Source of the DNA: Denitromonas iodatirespirans
Lineage (GTDB): Bacteria > Pseudomonadota > Gammaproteobacteria > Burkholderiales > Rhodocyclaceae
DNA: 50,449 nucleotides
NCBI RefSeq assembly: GCF_018524365.1
Contig: NZ_JAEKFT010000032.1
Span: 1 to 50,449 of the forward strand
Direction: 5' to 3'
Both the position numbers and the translations under genes were made by a program. Numbering within the stretch: the first letter of the stretch is position 1; each line of letters opens with the position of its first letter. Of this stretch, positions 50,327-50,449 are shown piece by piece. The notes under the pieces are model-generated. The model saw only the letters and a program-made list of their open reading frames with translations, was not told the DNA's origin and searched no databases.

Positions 50327-50449
50327 GTGCGCCCAGCATGGGCGCACTCCTGCGGGTGCAAGTCCCGCCGTAAGTTGATCACAGCGAACGAAGTGAAGCG
50401 CAACTGCGCGAGGGCGACCGAGCGTGGGAAGGAAGCGTGGAGCATAAAC
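50327..50449 (+). mobile_element. 5' end of a group II intron (partial)
   Basis: The sequence starts GTGCGCCCAGCATGGGCGCA and continues with CTGCGGGTGCAAGTCCCGCC and GAACGAAGTGAAGCG. The GTGCG start, the CAGCATGGG hairpin and the GGTGCAAGTCCC segment are typical of domain I at the 5' end of bacterial group II introns. It begins exactly where the infA terminator T tract ends, the insertion habit known for class C introns. The rest of domain I, the reverse transcriptase gene and domains V/VI lie beyond the window. Confidence 0.78.

Overview
The window is GC-rich chromosomal DNA from a motile betaproteobacterium. An order-level guess is Rhodocyclales (Azoarcus/Thauera/Zoogloea-like). This rests on codon usage, the flhDC-mot-che layout, paired cheV genes, an E. 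coli-type CheY/CheZ pair and a stand-alone IF-1 gene. No rRNA or tRNA is present to confirm it. No phage, CRISPR array or obvious defence island is seen. Both edges are mobile DNA: the left edge is the tail of an IS3-family element followed by a structured GC-rich repeat, and the right edge is the 5' end of a group II intron lying directly behind the infA terminator.

Positions 421-17554 are mostly housekeeping. On the minus strand there is a metallophosphoesterase/diacylglycerol-kinase-like pair, miaA, mutL, an HNH protein and a Nudix hydrolase. On the plus strand there is an unknown multi-span membrane protein, a TraB/GumN protein wedged between mutL and miaA, a DedA protein with a lipoprotein, the coupled series purN-DUF3108-rsmB-like-PLD, a fatty acid desaturase, an RluE-like pseudouridine synthase and a CPA1 antiporter.

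Positions 17649-41358 form a 24-kb motility and chemotaxis region, all on the plus strand. It opens with two c-di-GMP genes: an HDOD-REC-GGDEF protein with a canonical cyclase site, and a REC-GGDEF-EAL protein whose GGDEF half looks degenerate. Next come flhD-flhC, a terminator, motA and motB, which are separated by a 144-bp inverted-repeat element. Then come cheY-like, cheA1, cheW, an Aer-like MCP ending in a CheR-tether peptide, cheR, cheD, cheB, a STAS protein, a second MCP with a C-terminal sensor-like domain, two cheV genes, cheY, cheZ and cheA2. At least four good and two weaker sigma-28-type promoters (TAAAG or TCAAG, about 14 nt, GCCG) precede gene groups here. This suggests FlhDC controls the region through FliA, including the first c-di-GMP gene.

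Positions 41498-42325 carry a small DUF3135-like gene and a RidA-family gene. Positions 42338-49568 hold a probable seven-gene minus-strand operon. In transcription order it encodes a TVP38/TMEM64-flavoprotein disulfide reductase fusion, a DUF1223 thioredoxin-like protein, a TIGR04283-type glycosyltransferase, a TIGR04282-type transferase, a DUF3047 protein, a SelD-associated-type FAD oxidoreductase and transaldolase. The glycosyltransferase pair resembles those of arsenosugar clusters, but no arsS or arsM is present. This makes the operon the best candidate in the window for an undescribed redox/glycosyl pathway.

The last gene is a stand-alone infA. It has its own promoter, a 23-bp palindrome over the -35 region and a leader of about 300 nt.
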